Assembly (NCBI RefSeq): GCF_000346465.2
Contig: NC_034016.1
Coordinates: 19,827,548-19,891,547, forward strand
DNA: 64,000 nucleotides
Direction: 5' to 3'
Source: Prunus persica
Lineage: Eukaryota > Streptophyta > Magnoliopsida > Rosales > Rosaceae
The notes under the pieces were generated by a model. It did no database searches. It saw only the letters and a list, made by a program, of their open reading frames with translations, and was not told where the DNA came from. Shown in pieces: positions 34,316 through 45,749 of this stretch (positions are counted from its first letter, which is position 1; the number at the start of each line of letters is the position of its first letter). The position numbers and the translations under genes were made by a program.

Positions 34316-36720
34316 ATGAAAGGGGTTCAGAAGCCTCCTCTTTTTCTTCCTCTCCTCCATATGTCCTTGCTTTTCTTGCTTCCATTGAACGCCGCCTCAC
34401 CACCAAGAACACAGGCAGAAGCTCTAATAAGCTGGAAGAACGACTTTGCTTCTTCACCGCCTTCTCTCAATTCCTGGTCCCTCACAAACCTCAACAACCT
34501 TTGCAATTGGACTGCCATTGTCTGTGACCACAACACCAAAACAATTTCCCAAGTTGACCTCTCCAACTTCAACATCACTGCAACACTAACTCATTTCCAC
34601 TTCACCCCATTTCTCAATCTCACCCAATTCAACCTCAATGGCAACAATTTCACAGGTCCTATACCATCCGCCGTTGGCAACCTCTCCAAGCTCACAACTT
34701 TGGACTTGGGCAACAACTTATTCAATCAAGAAATACCTGCGCAGATAGGCATGTTGACTGAGCTTCAGTATTTGAGTTTCTTCAACAACAATCTCACTGG
34801 TGTAATTCCTTCTCAGCTGAGCAATCTCCAAAAGGTACAGTTTTTTATTCTTGGAGCAAACTACTTAGAAACTCCTGACTGGTCTGAATTTTCAGGCATG
34901 CCTTCGTTGACTTACCTTGATCTTTCTGGAAACCATTTCTCTTCAGAATTTCCAAAATTTATATATGAGTGCCGGAACTTGACATTCCTCGACTTTTCTA
35001 CAAATTTTTTTACCGGGCAAATAGCAGTTCAGGTATTTACCAATCTAGGCAAGCTTGAATATCTCAATCTCACCAACAACCAATTCCCAGGACCACTGCC
35101 ATCAAACCTTCCCAAGCTTAAACACCTTCATTTAGCACAAAACAACTTCAGTGGTGCTATTCCTGAAGATATTGGCAAATTGACTCGGCTTGAGGTTCTT
35201 GATTTGTCAAATAACAATTTGACTGGAGAAATACCACCTGAGCTTGGCACATTTGACAAATTAAAAGGCATAGCTAATTTTTACCACTTGGATCTCAGCA
35301 GCAATTCACTCTCGGGCGCAATACCTTCAAGCTTGGGAAAGCTCACAAGCTTAAAGGTTTTCAATGTCTCACACAACCATTTATCAGGGGATATTCCATC
35401 AGCATTTTTCAAAATTCTTAGTCTAGATAGCTATGACTTTTCTTACAACAACTTGACAGGGCCAATCCCAATTTTGTGCCATTTCGAAAATGCACCGGCT
35501 AATGCCTTCGCTGGAAACTCTGGTATGTTTGGAAATCTGCATGGACCAACTGAATGCAATCCCTCTAGCAGACTTTCCAAAAAGAAAAAATTTCTAATTG
35601 GTGTACTTTTACCTGTTTGTGGTTTATCATTTGTTGCAATTACAATTGCTATGATTCTTATGTTGCGTAAGAATCCCAAGCTCTTTATAGAGGAAATCAA
35701 AATTTCTCATAACTTTGAGACTTTTGAGTCAATGATACTGCAAGAAAAAGTAAAATTTACGTTTGGAGAAGTTGTGAAGGCTATAGAGGATTTTCATGAC
35801 AAGTATTGCATCGGAAAAGGAGGATTTGGAAAGGTATACAAGGCTGAGTTACCATCAAGCCAAGTTGTTGCAGTTAAAAGGCTTAACATATGCGACTCTA
35901 ATGACATCCCAGCAATCAATCTCCAAAGTTTCGAGAATGAAATCCGAACGTTGACAAATCTCCGGCACCGGAACATCATAAGGCTATATGGGTTCTGTTC
36001 AAGGAGGGGCTGCGTCTTCTTGCTCTATGAATATTTAGAGAGAGGCAGCCTGGGAAAAGCATTGTATGGAATTGAAGGGGTAACTGAACTTGGTTGGGCT
36101 ACAAGGCTCAAAATTGTGCAAGGACTAGCTTATGCACTCTCTTACTTGCACCATGACTGCTCTCCGCCAATAGTGCACCGAGATGTAACTGTCAACAATG
36201 TCTTGCTCGATTCAGATTTCGAACCCCGACTTTCAGATTTCGGAACAGCAAGACTGATTAGTGTCAATTCATCCAACTGGACCCATATTGTTGGCTCATT
36301 TGGCTACATGGCACCAGGTAACTTACCAATTTAATGTTGTGCATTATTTGATAAACTTTTGGTGACAGAGATATGTTTTGAGGCAACTTGGTTTGTTTTT
36401 CTTGATGAGCAGAGCTTGCATTCACTATGAGGGTAACCGATAAGTGTGATGTATATAGCTTTGGAGTGGTGGCACTGGAAGTTATGATGGGGAGGCACCC
36501 AGGGGATATGCTAGAATCCCAGCTATCAGAATCATCAAAATCAAGGAAGGACAATGCAGAATTTCTTTTGAAAAATTTGTTGGACCAAAGGCTGGAGCCT
36601 CCAAGCGATGAATTGGCAAAGGCAGTGGTTATTGTGATGAGTTTAGCCTTGGCTTGTATACGTACGTGTCCGGGGTCTCGACCTACAATGCTTTATGTGA
36701 CACAAAAGCTATCAGCTTAG
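34316..36720 (+). CDS. MIK2-like LRR receptor kinase, gene 3 (short ectodomain, clipped tail)
   Basis: Two exons, 34316-36317 and 36413-36720; 769 residues. Start [11 protein letters not shown] is chosen because it begins the signal peptide; the in-frame ATG at 34265 adds 17 polar residues. N-cap [20 protein letters not shown]. Only about 13 LRRs are present: the array jumps from the IPEDIGKL repeat straight to the last repeats before the transmembrane helix, so roughly a dozen LRRs found in gene 1 are missing. The kinase is complete ([43 protein letters not shown]). It ends early at TAG 36718-36720, where the paralogues read CAG; the next codons still encode the familiar [10 protein letters not shown] tail. 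The kinase should work; the altered ectodomain may change or lose ligand binding. Confidence 0.85.
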
Positions 36721-36945
36721 ACCATGCCTTGCCTTCCCGAACCATTTGGTATGTTGACCATCAACAGGCTAATGGGGCCTACAAAACAAAAATAGAAGAG
36801 ATGTGTGAAACTAGTAGGAGTTTTTCTATGATTTTTAAGGGGGACTTCAAAAATTTGTGTTTCATTTTTGAGATTGACACGGAGTGGGCAATAAATTAAA
36901 AATTGTTGGCAAATTTCAACGGTTTTTTTGATATTGAGAGATTAA

Positions 36946-37327
36946 CCCGTTCGGTAACGTTTTCGGAGAATTTTTTTTTGGAATATTTTCAGAGAATGAG
37001 AATAAGAAAACGATTTTGCATTATCAGGAAATGAAAATGCGTCTGGTAGATTAATTAGAAAACATCTTCAGAAAACAAAAACTATAAAAATGTGTCTGGT
37101 AGTACAATTTGAAATAATAATAATGTATGAGTTATTTTTATGAAAACGTTTCCCATGAGAATGAAAATAATTTTTTTTTTTTTCTGTTTTCTGTAAGTAC
37201 ACATGACCTTGTTTTCATTTTATGAAAACATTCTTAGTGTTTTCTGTTTTTGGGCTATCGAACGTGTTTTTGCCTCATTTTTATTCTCTGAAAATGAAAA
37301 CAACCCCTTAAAACGTTATCGAACGGG
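36946..37327. mobile_element. MITE with 18-bp terminal inverted repeats and ATTAA duplication
   Basis: 382-bp element beginning CCCGTTCGGTAACGTTTT and ending AAAACGTTATCGAACGGG, inverted with one mismatch. It is flanked by ATTAA on both sides (36941-36945, 37328-37332). There is no coding capacity. The superfamily is uncertain from the ends alone. Confidence 0.8.
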
Positions 37328-37377
37328 ATTAAATTTTTTAGTTTTTTATTTATTTACAGCAATTGGGGAGGGGGAGC

Positions 37378-37441
37378 ACTTTTCTTGGAATTCGAACTGG
37401 TGACAGGGGAATGTACCTTACCACTGAGGTAAATCCCTCGG
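37378..37441 (-). mobile_element. tRNA-derived SINE head (fragment)
   Basis: On the minus strand a box A-like ACCTCAGTGGTA is followed about 30 bp later by a box B-like CCAGTTCGAATTCC. This is the pol III promoter layout of tRNA-derived SINEs. No full tRNA fold or clear tail was found. Confidence 0.4.
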
Positions 37442-37524
37442 TTTATCATCAAAGGTTGCTTATATTTATGTTGGGTTCATTTTTACACATGATTTATCAT
37501 GTTATTCACCCAATATTTTGAGTT

Positions 37525-39790
37525 GGAAGAACAACTTTGCTTTTTCATCCACTTATTTCATTTCATGGTCCATCAGCAACCTTAACAACCTCTGCAACTG
37601 GACTGTCATTGTCTGTGACCACAACACCAAAGCAGTTGTCGAAATAGACCTCTCCAACTTGGGAGTTAGTGCAACTCTAACCCAGTTCTAGTTCACCCAA
37701 TTTCTCAATCTCACCCACTTCAACCTCAATGGCAACTCTTTTAAAGGGTCTATACCGTCTGCCATCGGCAACCTCCAGGCTCACAATATTGGACTTCGGC
37801 AACAACTTTTTCACCCAAGAAATAACCGCGGAGATAAGCGAGTTAACGGAGCTTGAGTATCTAAGTCTGTACAACAGTTTCCATGGTACAATTCCCCATC
37901 AGCTGAGCAATCTCCGAAAGGTACAGTATTTGCTTCTTGGAGAAAACGCCTTAAGGAACTACTGACTGGTCTAAATTTTCAGGCATGTCTTGGTTGACTT
38001 ACCTTGATCTTTCTGGAAACCATTTCTCTTCAGAATTTCCAGAATTTATATCTGAATGCCGGAACTTGACATTCCTCGACCTGTCTAAAAATTTCTTTAC
38101 TGGCCAAATACCAGAACAGGTATTTATCAATTTGGGCAAACTTAAATATATCTCAATCTCACCAATAACCAATTCCAAGGGCCATTCCCATTCAACTTTC
38201 CCAAGCTTAAACACCTTCATAGCACAAAACAACTTCAGTGGTCCAATTCATGTAGATATTGGTCTGATATTTGGTGTTCAGCGTATTGATTTGTCTTACA
38301 ACCACTTGACAGGAGTGATCCCTCATAGTAACAATTTGATAGGGGTAATACCACCTGAGGCCTTAGATTTTTGTTACCACTTAGATCTCAGCAGCAATTC
38401 ACTCTCAGGAGCAATACCTTCAAGCTTGGCACTTAGATCTCAACATGCTTAGTCTAAATAGCTATGACTTTTCTTACAACAACTTAACAGGGCCAATCTC
38501 AACTTGTGGTATTTTCCCAAAGGCACCGGCAAATGCCTTTATTGGAAACTCTGGCATGATTCGAGATCTGCAAGGAGTTACTGAATGCAATCCCTCCGTT
38601 AGAAATTCCAAAACGAGTAAAGACAATTACAATATTCTAACTACTGTTCTTTTATCTTTCTTTGGTTTCCTAGTGGTTGCGAATTCAATTGTTCTGAGTC
38701 TTATGTTTCGTAAGAAATCCAAAAAACCTGACGAACTCAAAATTTCTCAGAACTTTGAGAAGTTGGAGTCAATGATATTGCAAGAAGAAGCAAAATTTAC
38801 GTTTGGGGAAGTTGTAAAAGCCATAGAGGATTTTCATGAGAAGTACTGCATTGGAAAAGGAGGATTTGGAAGAGTATACAAGGCCGAGTTACAATCAGGC
38901 CAAGTTATTGCAGTTAAAAGGCTTAACATGTCCGACTCTAATGACATTCCGGCAATCAATCCCCAAAGTTTTAAAAATGAAATACGAACATTGACAAATA
39001 TCCGGCATCGGAACATCATAAGGCTACATGGATTCTGTTCAAGGTGGTGCCGCATCTTCTTGCTCTATGAGTATTTGGATTGGAGAGTGGCAGCCTGGGA
39101 AAAGCATCGTATGGAGTTGAAGGGGTAACTGAACTTGGTTGGGCTACAAGGCTCAAAGTTGTGAAAGGACTAGCTCATTCACTTTCTTACTTGCACAATG
39201 ACTGCTCTCCACCAATTGTGCACCGTGATGTAACTGTCAACAATGTATTGCTCGAGTCAGATTTCTAGCATTGGCTTTCAGATTTTGGAACAGCAAGACT
39301 CTTGAGTACCAATTCATCTAACTGGACACATATTGCTGGCTCATTTGGCTACATGGCACCAGGTAATGTAACACAATTCAATTTGTGCATTTTTTTTCTT
39401 CATGTTTTTGGTGACCGGGATATGTTTTGAGGTGGCTGATTTTTATGTTTCTTGATGTGCAGAGCTTGCATTCACTATTAGGGTAACAGATAAGTGTGAT
39501 GTGTATAGCTTTGGAGTGGTGGCACTGGAAGTTATGATGGGAAGGCACCCAGGGGATATGTTAGAATCCAAGCTAACAGAATCATCAAAGCCAATGAAGG
39601 ACAATGCAGAATTGCTTTTGAAAGATTTATTGGACCAAAGGCTGTGGTGCTTGTGATGAGTTTAGCCTTGCTTTGTATACGTACGCATCCCATTCTCGAC
39701 CTACGATGGTTTATGTGGCACAAAAACTATCAGCTCATTCCCTACCTCGCCTTCCTGATCCATTAAACAGGCTAATGGGGGCTACGTACT
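37525..39790 (+). pseudogene. MIK2-like LRR receptor kinase, gene 4 (pseudogene)
   Basis: A decayed copy of the same gene. It begins inside the N-cap (LSWKNNFAF..LCNWTVIVCD) with no signal peptide. Lesions visible: TAG at 37689-37691, a 2-base loss near 37777, a TGA in the sequence around 37960, further frame changes near 38170-38440, loss of many LRRs, an insertion near 39078 that shifts the kinase frame, and TAG at 39266-39268 before the DFG region. The second exon (about 39462-39790) has lost about 35 bp near 39643. The juxtamembrane and N-lobe (38445-39075) remain readable: [13 protein letters not shown] and AVKRL. It is closest to gene 3. No functional receptor can be made. Confidence 0.9.
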
Positions 39791-40195
39791 AAAATAGAAG
39801 AAAAATGTGAAACTAGTAGGAAAATTCAAAAACTTGTGTTTAAGTTGTGAGGGCAATAATTTGTTTGCAAATTTCAACGTTTCATCCACGCCTATCTCTG
39901 CTTGAAAGCTCTTAATTTTGTTGGTTATATATCATCAAAGGTTGCTTATATTTATATATGTATTGTATACTGTAAGACTGAACAATTTAAAAGAAAATTA
40001 GATCGAAATTTTAGCAGTAACTAAACAACATTGAGTTTTTGTGATAATGTTGTAAAGAAAAGAAATCAAATTTAGGTTGTGAACCCTTTGTACCATTCAG
40101 CAATTACCACAGTTGTGAGCTTTTCGGAACAATATTTATAACATAATTAACCTAGGCCAGTTTTCAATATGTAAAGAAACTAAAACAACATAAAT
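39791..40195. other. Short intergenic region after the pseudogene
   Basis: AT-rich 3' flank; nothing recognisable. Confidence 0.4.
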
Positions 40196-40400
40196 AAAAC
40201 AATCAAACTACTGCTATGAACTCAATGGAGGAACTGCCTGTCTTTGTCCAATCTAATGAGCCGGCACCAAAAGCTTTATCGAGTCGACCCATAAAAAGGC
40301 ATATGCTGGGCGCTTCGAGATGCTACCAGAAAAGTAAGGTTTTTGTAAGTTTCAGTTGAGTTGTTTATAGGCATATGATTTATTCCTGACTCCTTTTGTT
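40196..40400 (+). promoter_or_regulatory. Cluster promoter-like block, copy A
   Basis: Contains TTTGTCCAAT, then GAGCCGGC, then CATAAAAAGGC (TATA-like) and an AGTAAGGTTTTTGT phrase. The same order recurs at 50905-51060 and 52960-53130. Copy A precedes kinase gene 5 by about 1 kb. CCAAT-to-TATA spacing of about 45 bp is that of a core promoter, so a long or spliced leader to the ATG at 41283 is possible. Confidence 0.4.
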
Positions 40401-41282
40401 TGTGATTTGCTACTTATTTGGTTACTTAGGCACCTTGGAAATGTTGTAATTTACTATCTAATAATTGTTACATATATGATGGGTGCTTGAATTCATAAGT
40501 AGAAGATATTGGTATATGTGGGAACAATATTTGCCAAGATTGCTGACGTTGACTATGGACCTATGGTGATGAGAAATGACCAAGGCAATTTCCCTTCATT
40601 TGTAGATTTGAAGTCGACTGCTTGAGAACAATTGTGAATATTTTTCTTAGTCTTCACATACGGGCTAGACTTTTCTTCAGTTTGGAATAAAATAATGGCT
40701 GGGATAGACTTTCTATTATGTCTATATACATTAATTCCGTTGAGTGTCCTGCTTTTTCTTCGACTGACAAGGACAAGAATGAACTATGTGGAATGGAAGA
40801 AGGAAAAATTTGACCAATTCAAAAATAAATTCAAGGATTGGAAGCTGAGTGTGATGCCCCGAAAATGGAGAGAATTTGCAGGGCACAAGTCTAGTTGATA
40901 ACTTGAAACGTAGCCGCAATCTCATCTCATAATGTCTCTTCTAGATGATGAACTTCATATGGCCAAGTTGTTAACTTGTGAAATCTCAGTAATCAACCTT
41001 GCACTTTTGGGTTGAGTTATAATTGCATTAATATCTCAATTTGTAACTCCGTTAACAGAACAATTGTGAATATTTTACTCGGTCTTAACTTCCTCAACTC
41101 ATTCATAATAGATACTTTATTCAAAGATATTGCAAGAAAGATTATAGAACTCTCTCTTTTTTTCTTAACATAGGGGCTAGACTTCATATTTTTCTGTTTT
41201 TTTGGTTTTCAGCTTTTTGTTAAATGAAATTTCTAACTTGACATAGGGGCTAGACTTCATAACATTAACTCCTCAAACCACC
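40401..41282. repeat. Upstream region of gene 5 with short dispersed repeats
   Basis: Two copies of a cluster-specific phrase (ATAGGGGCTAGACTTCAT) lie at about 41169 and 41243, the second ending 20 bp before the gene 5 start. A short frame at 40695-40898 is not supported as a gene; its first bases recur at 57642 without a frame. Confidence 0.5.
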
Positions 41283-44200
41283 ATGGAAGGAGGAGTTTTC
41301 TCTGCTCAGGGTCAGAAGCCTACTTATCTTCTTCTTCTCCTTCATATTTTCCTGCTTGCTTTGCTTCCATTCAAGGCCATTTCATCACCAAAAACACAGG
41401 CAGAAGCTTTGCTAACTTGGAAGAACACCTTTGCTTCTGCACCACCTTCTCTCACTTCATGGTCCCTCACTAACCTCAACAATCTTTGCAACTGGACTGC
41501 CATTGTTTGTGACCACAGCACCAAACAAGTTTCCCAAATTGACCTCTCCAACTTCAACATCTCTGCAACACTAACCCATTTCAACTTCACCCCATTTCTC
41601 AATCTCACCCAATTCAACCTCTATGGCAACAATTTCACAGGGCCTGTGCCATCTGCCATTGGCAACCTCTCCAAGCTCACAACTTTGGACTTGGGCGACA
41701 ACTCTTTCGATAAAATACCTGTGGAGATAGGCAAGTTAACAGAGCTCAAGTATCTGAGTTTCTTCAACAACTTTCTTCGTGGTACTATTCCCTATCAGCT
41801 CAGCAATCTCCAAAAGGTACAGTTTTTGATTCTGGGAGCCAACTACTTATTCGAAACTCCTGACTGGTCTAAATTTTCAGGCATGCCTTCTTTGACATAC
41901 CTTGATTTTTCTCTAAACAGTCTTGATTCAGAATTTCCAGAATTTATATCTAAATGTTTGAACTTGACATTCCTGGACTTGTCTGGAAATTCCTTTACTG
42001 GCCAAATACCACCACAAGTATTTACCATTCTGGGCAAGCTTGAGTTTCTCAATCTCACCAACAACTACTTCGAAGGACCACTGCCATCAAACTTTCCCAA
42101 GCTTAAACACCTTCATTTAGCACAGAACCACTTCGGTGGTCCAATTCCTGAAGATATTGGTTTGATATCTGGCCTTGAAAGAATTGACCTGCGTACCAAT
42201 TCCCTTGAAGGGCCAATTCCTTCTCAGCTTGGTCTCTGCACCAACCTCACCTACTTAGCCCTGGCTTCCAATCACCTTGAAGGGAAAATTCCATCCTCTA
42301 TAGGCCAACTCAGGGAGCTCAAATATCTTGGTCTTCGAAACAATTCTTTGAACTCTTCAATCCCGTCTGAGCTTGGTCTTTGTACCAACCTCACCTACTT
42401 GGACCTGGCTTCCAATTTCCTCAGTGGGGAACTGCCTGTGTCCTTGTCCAAGCTTACCAACATTGTTGTATTGGATTTATATGGGAATTCATTTACTGGT
42501 CCACTATTGCCTTCTCTGGTTTCCAATTGGACTGAAATGTTCTCTTTACAACTTCAAAACAACACCTTCGGCGGGAATATTCCAGCAGAAATTGGGCTTT
42601 TGACAAAACTCAAGGTCCTTTATCTGTTCCAAAACAAGTTCACTGCCTCGATTCCCTCAGAGATTGGAAACTTGGAAGATTTGATAGATTTGGATCTTTC
42701 TGGAAACCAGCTATCAGGGCCAATTCCATCCTCTATAGGCCAACTCAGGGAGCTTATATACCTTAATCTCGGAGAGAATTCCTTAAACTCTTCAATCCCT
42801 TCTGAGCTTGGTCTTTGTACCAACCTCACCAACTTGTACCTGACTTCCAATCACCTTGAAGGGAAAATTCCACCTTCTATAGGCCAACTCAGGGAACTTC
42901 AGTACCTTGATCTTCACATGAATTCCTTGGATTCTTCAATCCCATCTGAGCTTGGTCTTTGTACCAGCCTCACCTACTTGGACCTGACTTCCAATCACCT
43001 TGAAGGGAAAATTCCATCCTCTATAGGACAACTCAGGGAGCTTCAGTACCTTGATCTTCACATGAATTCCTTGGATTCTTCAATCCCATCTGAGCTTGGT
43101 CTTTGTACCAGCCTCACGTACTTGGACCTGACTTCCAATCACCTTGAAGGGAAAATTCCATCCTCTATAGGACAACTCAAGGAGCTTCAGTACCTTGATC
43201 TTTACAAGAATTCCTTAGACTCTTCAATACCATCTGAGCTTGGTTTTTGTACCAGCCTCACCTACTTGGACCTGACTTCCAATCACCTTGAAGGGAAGAT
43301 TCCGCCTTCTATAGGCCGACTCAGAAATATCCAGCACCTTGATCTTAGTAACAATTCCTTAAGTTCTTCAATCCCTTCTGAGCTTGGTTTTTGTACCAGC
43401 CTCACATACTTGGATCTTTCGAGAAACCAGCTCTCTGGGTCAATTCCTCTAACACTAAGCAACCTTGCAAATATTCAGACCTTAAATCTTTCCAACAACA
43501 ATCTCAATGGCCCATTCCCGCCAGAGATCTGCTTCCCATTCCTGGAGAATCATGATTTTTCTAATAACAATTTGACACAGGATGTCCAAAAAGCCCCCGA
43601 GGATACTTTTGTTGGAAACTCTGGCTTGTGTGGAGATGCTAGGGGCCTAACTAGAGCGCGCAATTCCGAAAAAAAAAACAACAAAGTTATAATTGGTGTC
43701 CTTGTACCTGTTTGTAGTATATCAGTGGTTGCAATTACAATTGCTCTGATTCTTATGTTCCATAAGAAAACCAAGTGTGCACTTAAGAAAATCAATAGTA
43801 CTGCCCAAAATTTTGAGAATTTTGAGTCAATGATATTGCAAGAAGAAGTAAAATTTACGTTTGGGGAAGTTGTAAAGGCCATAGAGGATTTTCATGAGAA
43901 GTACTGTATTGGAAAAGGAGGATTTGGAAGAGTATACAAGGCAGAGTTGCTATCAGGTCAAGTTGTTGCAGTTAAGAGGCTTAACATGTCAGACTCTAAC
44001 GACATTCCAGCAATCAATCTCCAAAGTTTCGAGAATGAAATCCTAACTCTGACAAATGTCCGGCACAGGAACATCATTCGGCTATATGGGTTCTGTTCAA
44101 GGAGGGGATGCATCTTCTTGCTCTATGAATATTTAGAGAGAGGCAGCCTGGGAAAGGCATTGTATGGGGTTGAAGGGGTAACTGAACTTGGATGGGCTAC

Positions 44201-44886
44201 AAGGGTCAAAGTTGTGAAAGGATTAGCTCATGCACTTTCTTACTTGCACCATGACTGCTCTCCACCAATTGTGCACCGTGATGTAACTGTCAACAATGTA
44301 TTGCTGGAGTCGGATTTCGAAGCCCGACTTTCCGATTTTGGAACAGCAAGACTGATTAGTGCTAATTCATCCAACTGGACCCATATTGTTGGCTCATTTG
44401 GCTACATGGCACCAGGTAACATACCAATTTAACGTTGTGCATTTTTGGATCATGTTTTGGTGGCAGAGATATGTTTTGAGACAACTTGGTTTGTTTTTCT
44501 CTTGACGTGCAGAGCTTGCATTGACAATGCGAGTCACGGATAAGTGTGATGTGTATAGCTTTGGAGTAGTGGCGCTGGAAGTTATGATGGGAAGGCACCC
44601 AGGGGATCTGCTAGAATCCCAGCTATCAGAATCATCACAATCAATGAAGGAGGACAATGCAGAGTTGTTTTTGAAGGATTTGTTAGACGAAAGGCTGGAG
44701 GCTCCAAGCAATGAATTGGCAAAGGCAGTGGTGCTTGTGATGAGTTTAGCCTTGGCTTGTATACGTATGCGTCCAGGGTCTCGACCTACAATGCTTTACG
44801 TAGCACAAAAACTATCAGCTCAGAGTCTGCCTTCCCTTCCTTTACCATTTGGCATGCTAACCATCAACAAGCTGATGGGGATATAA
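41283..44886 (+). CDS. MIK2-like LRR receptor kinase, gene 5 (intact, expanded LRR units)
   Basis: Two exons, 41283-44415 and 44513-44886; 1168 residues. Signal peptide ([21 protein letters not shown]), N-cap [20 protein letters not shown], and about 28 LRRs including four consecutive copies of a 48-residue two-LRR unit ([26 protein letters not shown]). Transmembrane helix [25 protein letters not shown]. The kinase is complete: [32 protein letters not shown] at the splice, DVYSFG, SRPTM. The first 170 residues are nearly those of gene 1 on the other strand, while the kinase and intron are nearly those of genes 6 and 8. By family it is a plasma-membrane peptide receptor; ligand unknown. Expression may be driven from block A or from sequences close to the ATG. 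Confidence 0.95.
42853..43428 (+). repeat. 144-bp tandem LRR unit, four copies, in gene 5
   Basis: The phrase ACCTTGAAGGGAA starts at 42853, 42997, 43141 and 43285, exactly 144 bp apart. The first two units differ at only a few bases. Each encodes two 24-residue LRRs. Confidence 0.95.
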
Positions 44887-45161
44887 AAACTAGAAGGAAG
44901 AAAAAAAACAAAACTAGTTGGAAAGTTTCCAACTGTAACTTTAATTAAATGCTAAAATAGGGAGACCTCTAGGAGCTCCTAAATCTGAAGAGAGAGAAGA
45001 AGGGACCCTTAGTGACTCTCTTTAATTAAATGCTACTGTATTTTATTATTAGTTTAAACATTTATTTAATGATGTCTTTAATTTTATAATTTTTTTTCTT
45101 CATTTTATTTAATGATAATCAACATTCAACGGATGACATGGCCAATCAATCTATAAACGAA
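44887..45161. other. 3' flank of gene 5
   Basis: AT-rich; no feature seen. Confidence 0.4.
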
Positions 45162-45420
45162 GGAATAATGCTACTCTTACCACATTCTCATACCACTTTA
45201 TGTGGCAATTGAGGTGAACAACCATATCAATTAAAATTATTAAATATTTTATTTTCTTTTATGATTTATTAAAATTTTAAAATAAAAAAAAACTGTTCAT
45301 TAAACTTTCCTTATTAAAATACACTTCATTAATTTAATTGATGTGGCATATGATATGGACATGCCACATTATGTGGTATAGAAATGTGGGATAAAAATGT
45401 AGTACGTGTAGCATTACTCT
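45162..45420. mobile_element. MITE with TAATGCTAC..GTAGCATTA ends
   Basis: About 250 bp with inverted ends: TAATGCTACTCTTACCACATT at the left and, reversed, TAATGCTACACGTACTACATT at the right. AT-rich, non-coding. Target duplication could not be defined. Confidence 0.65.
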
Positions 45421-45749
45421 AAATGAAGAGTTGCAAACTCAATCAGTCAACAAAAAAAAGCAACGATCTCGCAACTTCACAATGAAGAAGACAATCTCCT
45501 TGTATCAGCTTGGTTCAACGTCAGCTTGAATGCGGTACCAAGAAATGAGCAAAAAAGTGGAACATATTGGAAGATAATTTGGGAATACTTCCATGAATAC
45601 AAAAGCTTTGTGAGTGATCGGTCTGCCAATTCTTTAATGCACTGTTGGCCAACAATTCAACTTGCTGTGAATAAGTTTTGTGGATGGTATGCTCAAATTG
45701 AACAAACATCAAAGTGATCTCAATGAACAAGATAAGGTAACATTATATG

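Noticed and set aside
36318..36334. Alternative receptor C-termini from intron retention (GNLPI-type ends)
   Set aside because: All exon 1 frames run a few codons into the intron and stop, which is expected by chance; nothing shows that retained forms are made.
40695..40898. 67-codon frame with a membrane-like start (MAGIDFLLCLYTLIPL)
   Set aside because: Its start region recurs at 57642 without an open frame, showing it is part of a dispersed repeat; no conserved motif.
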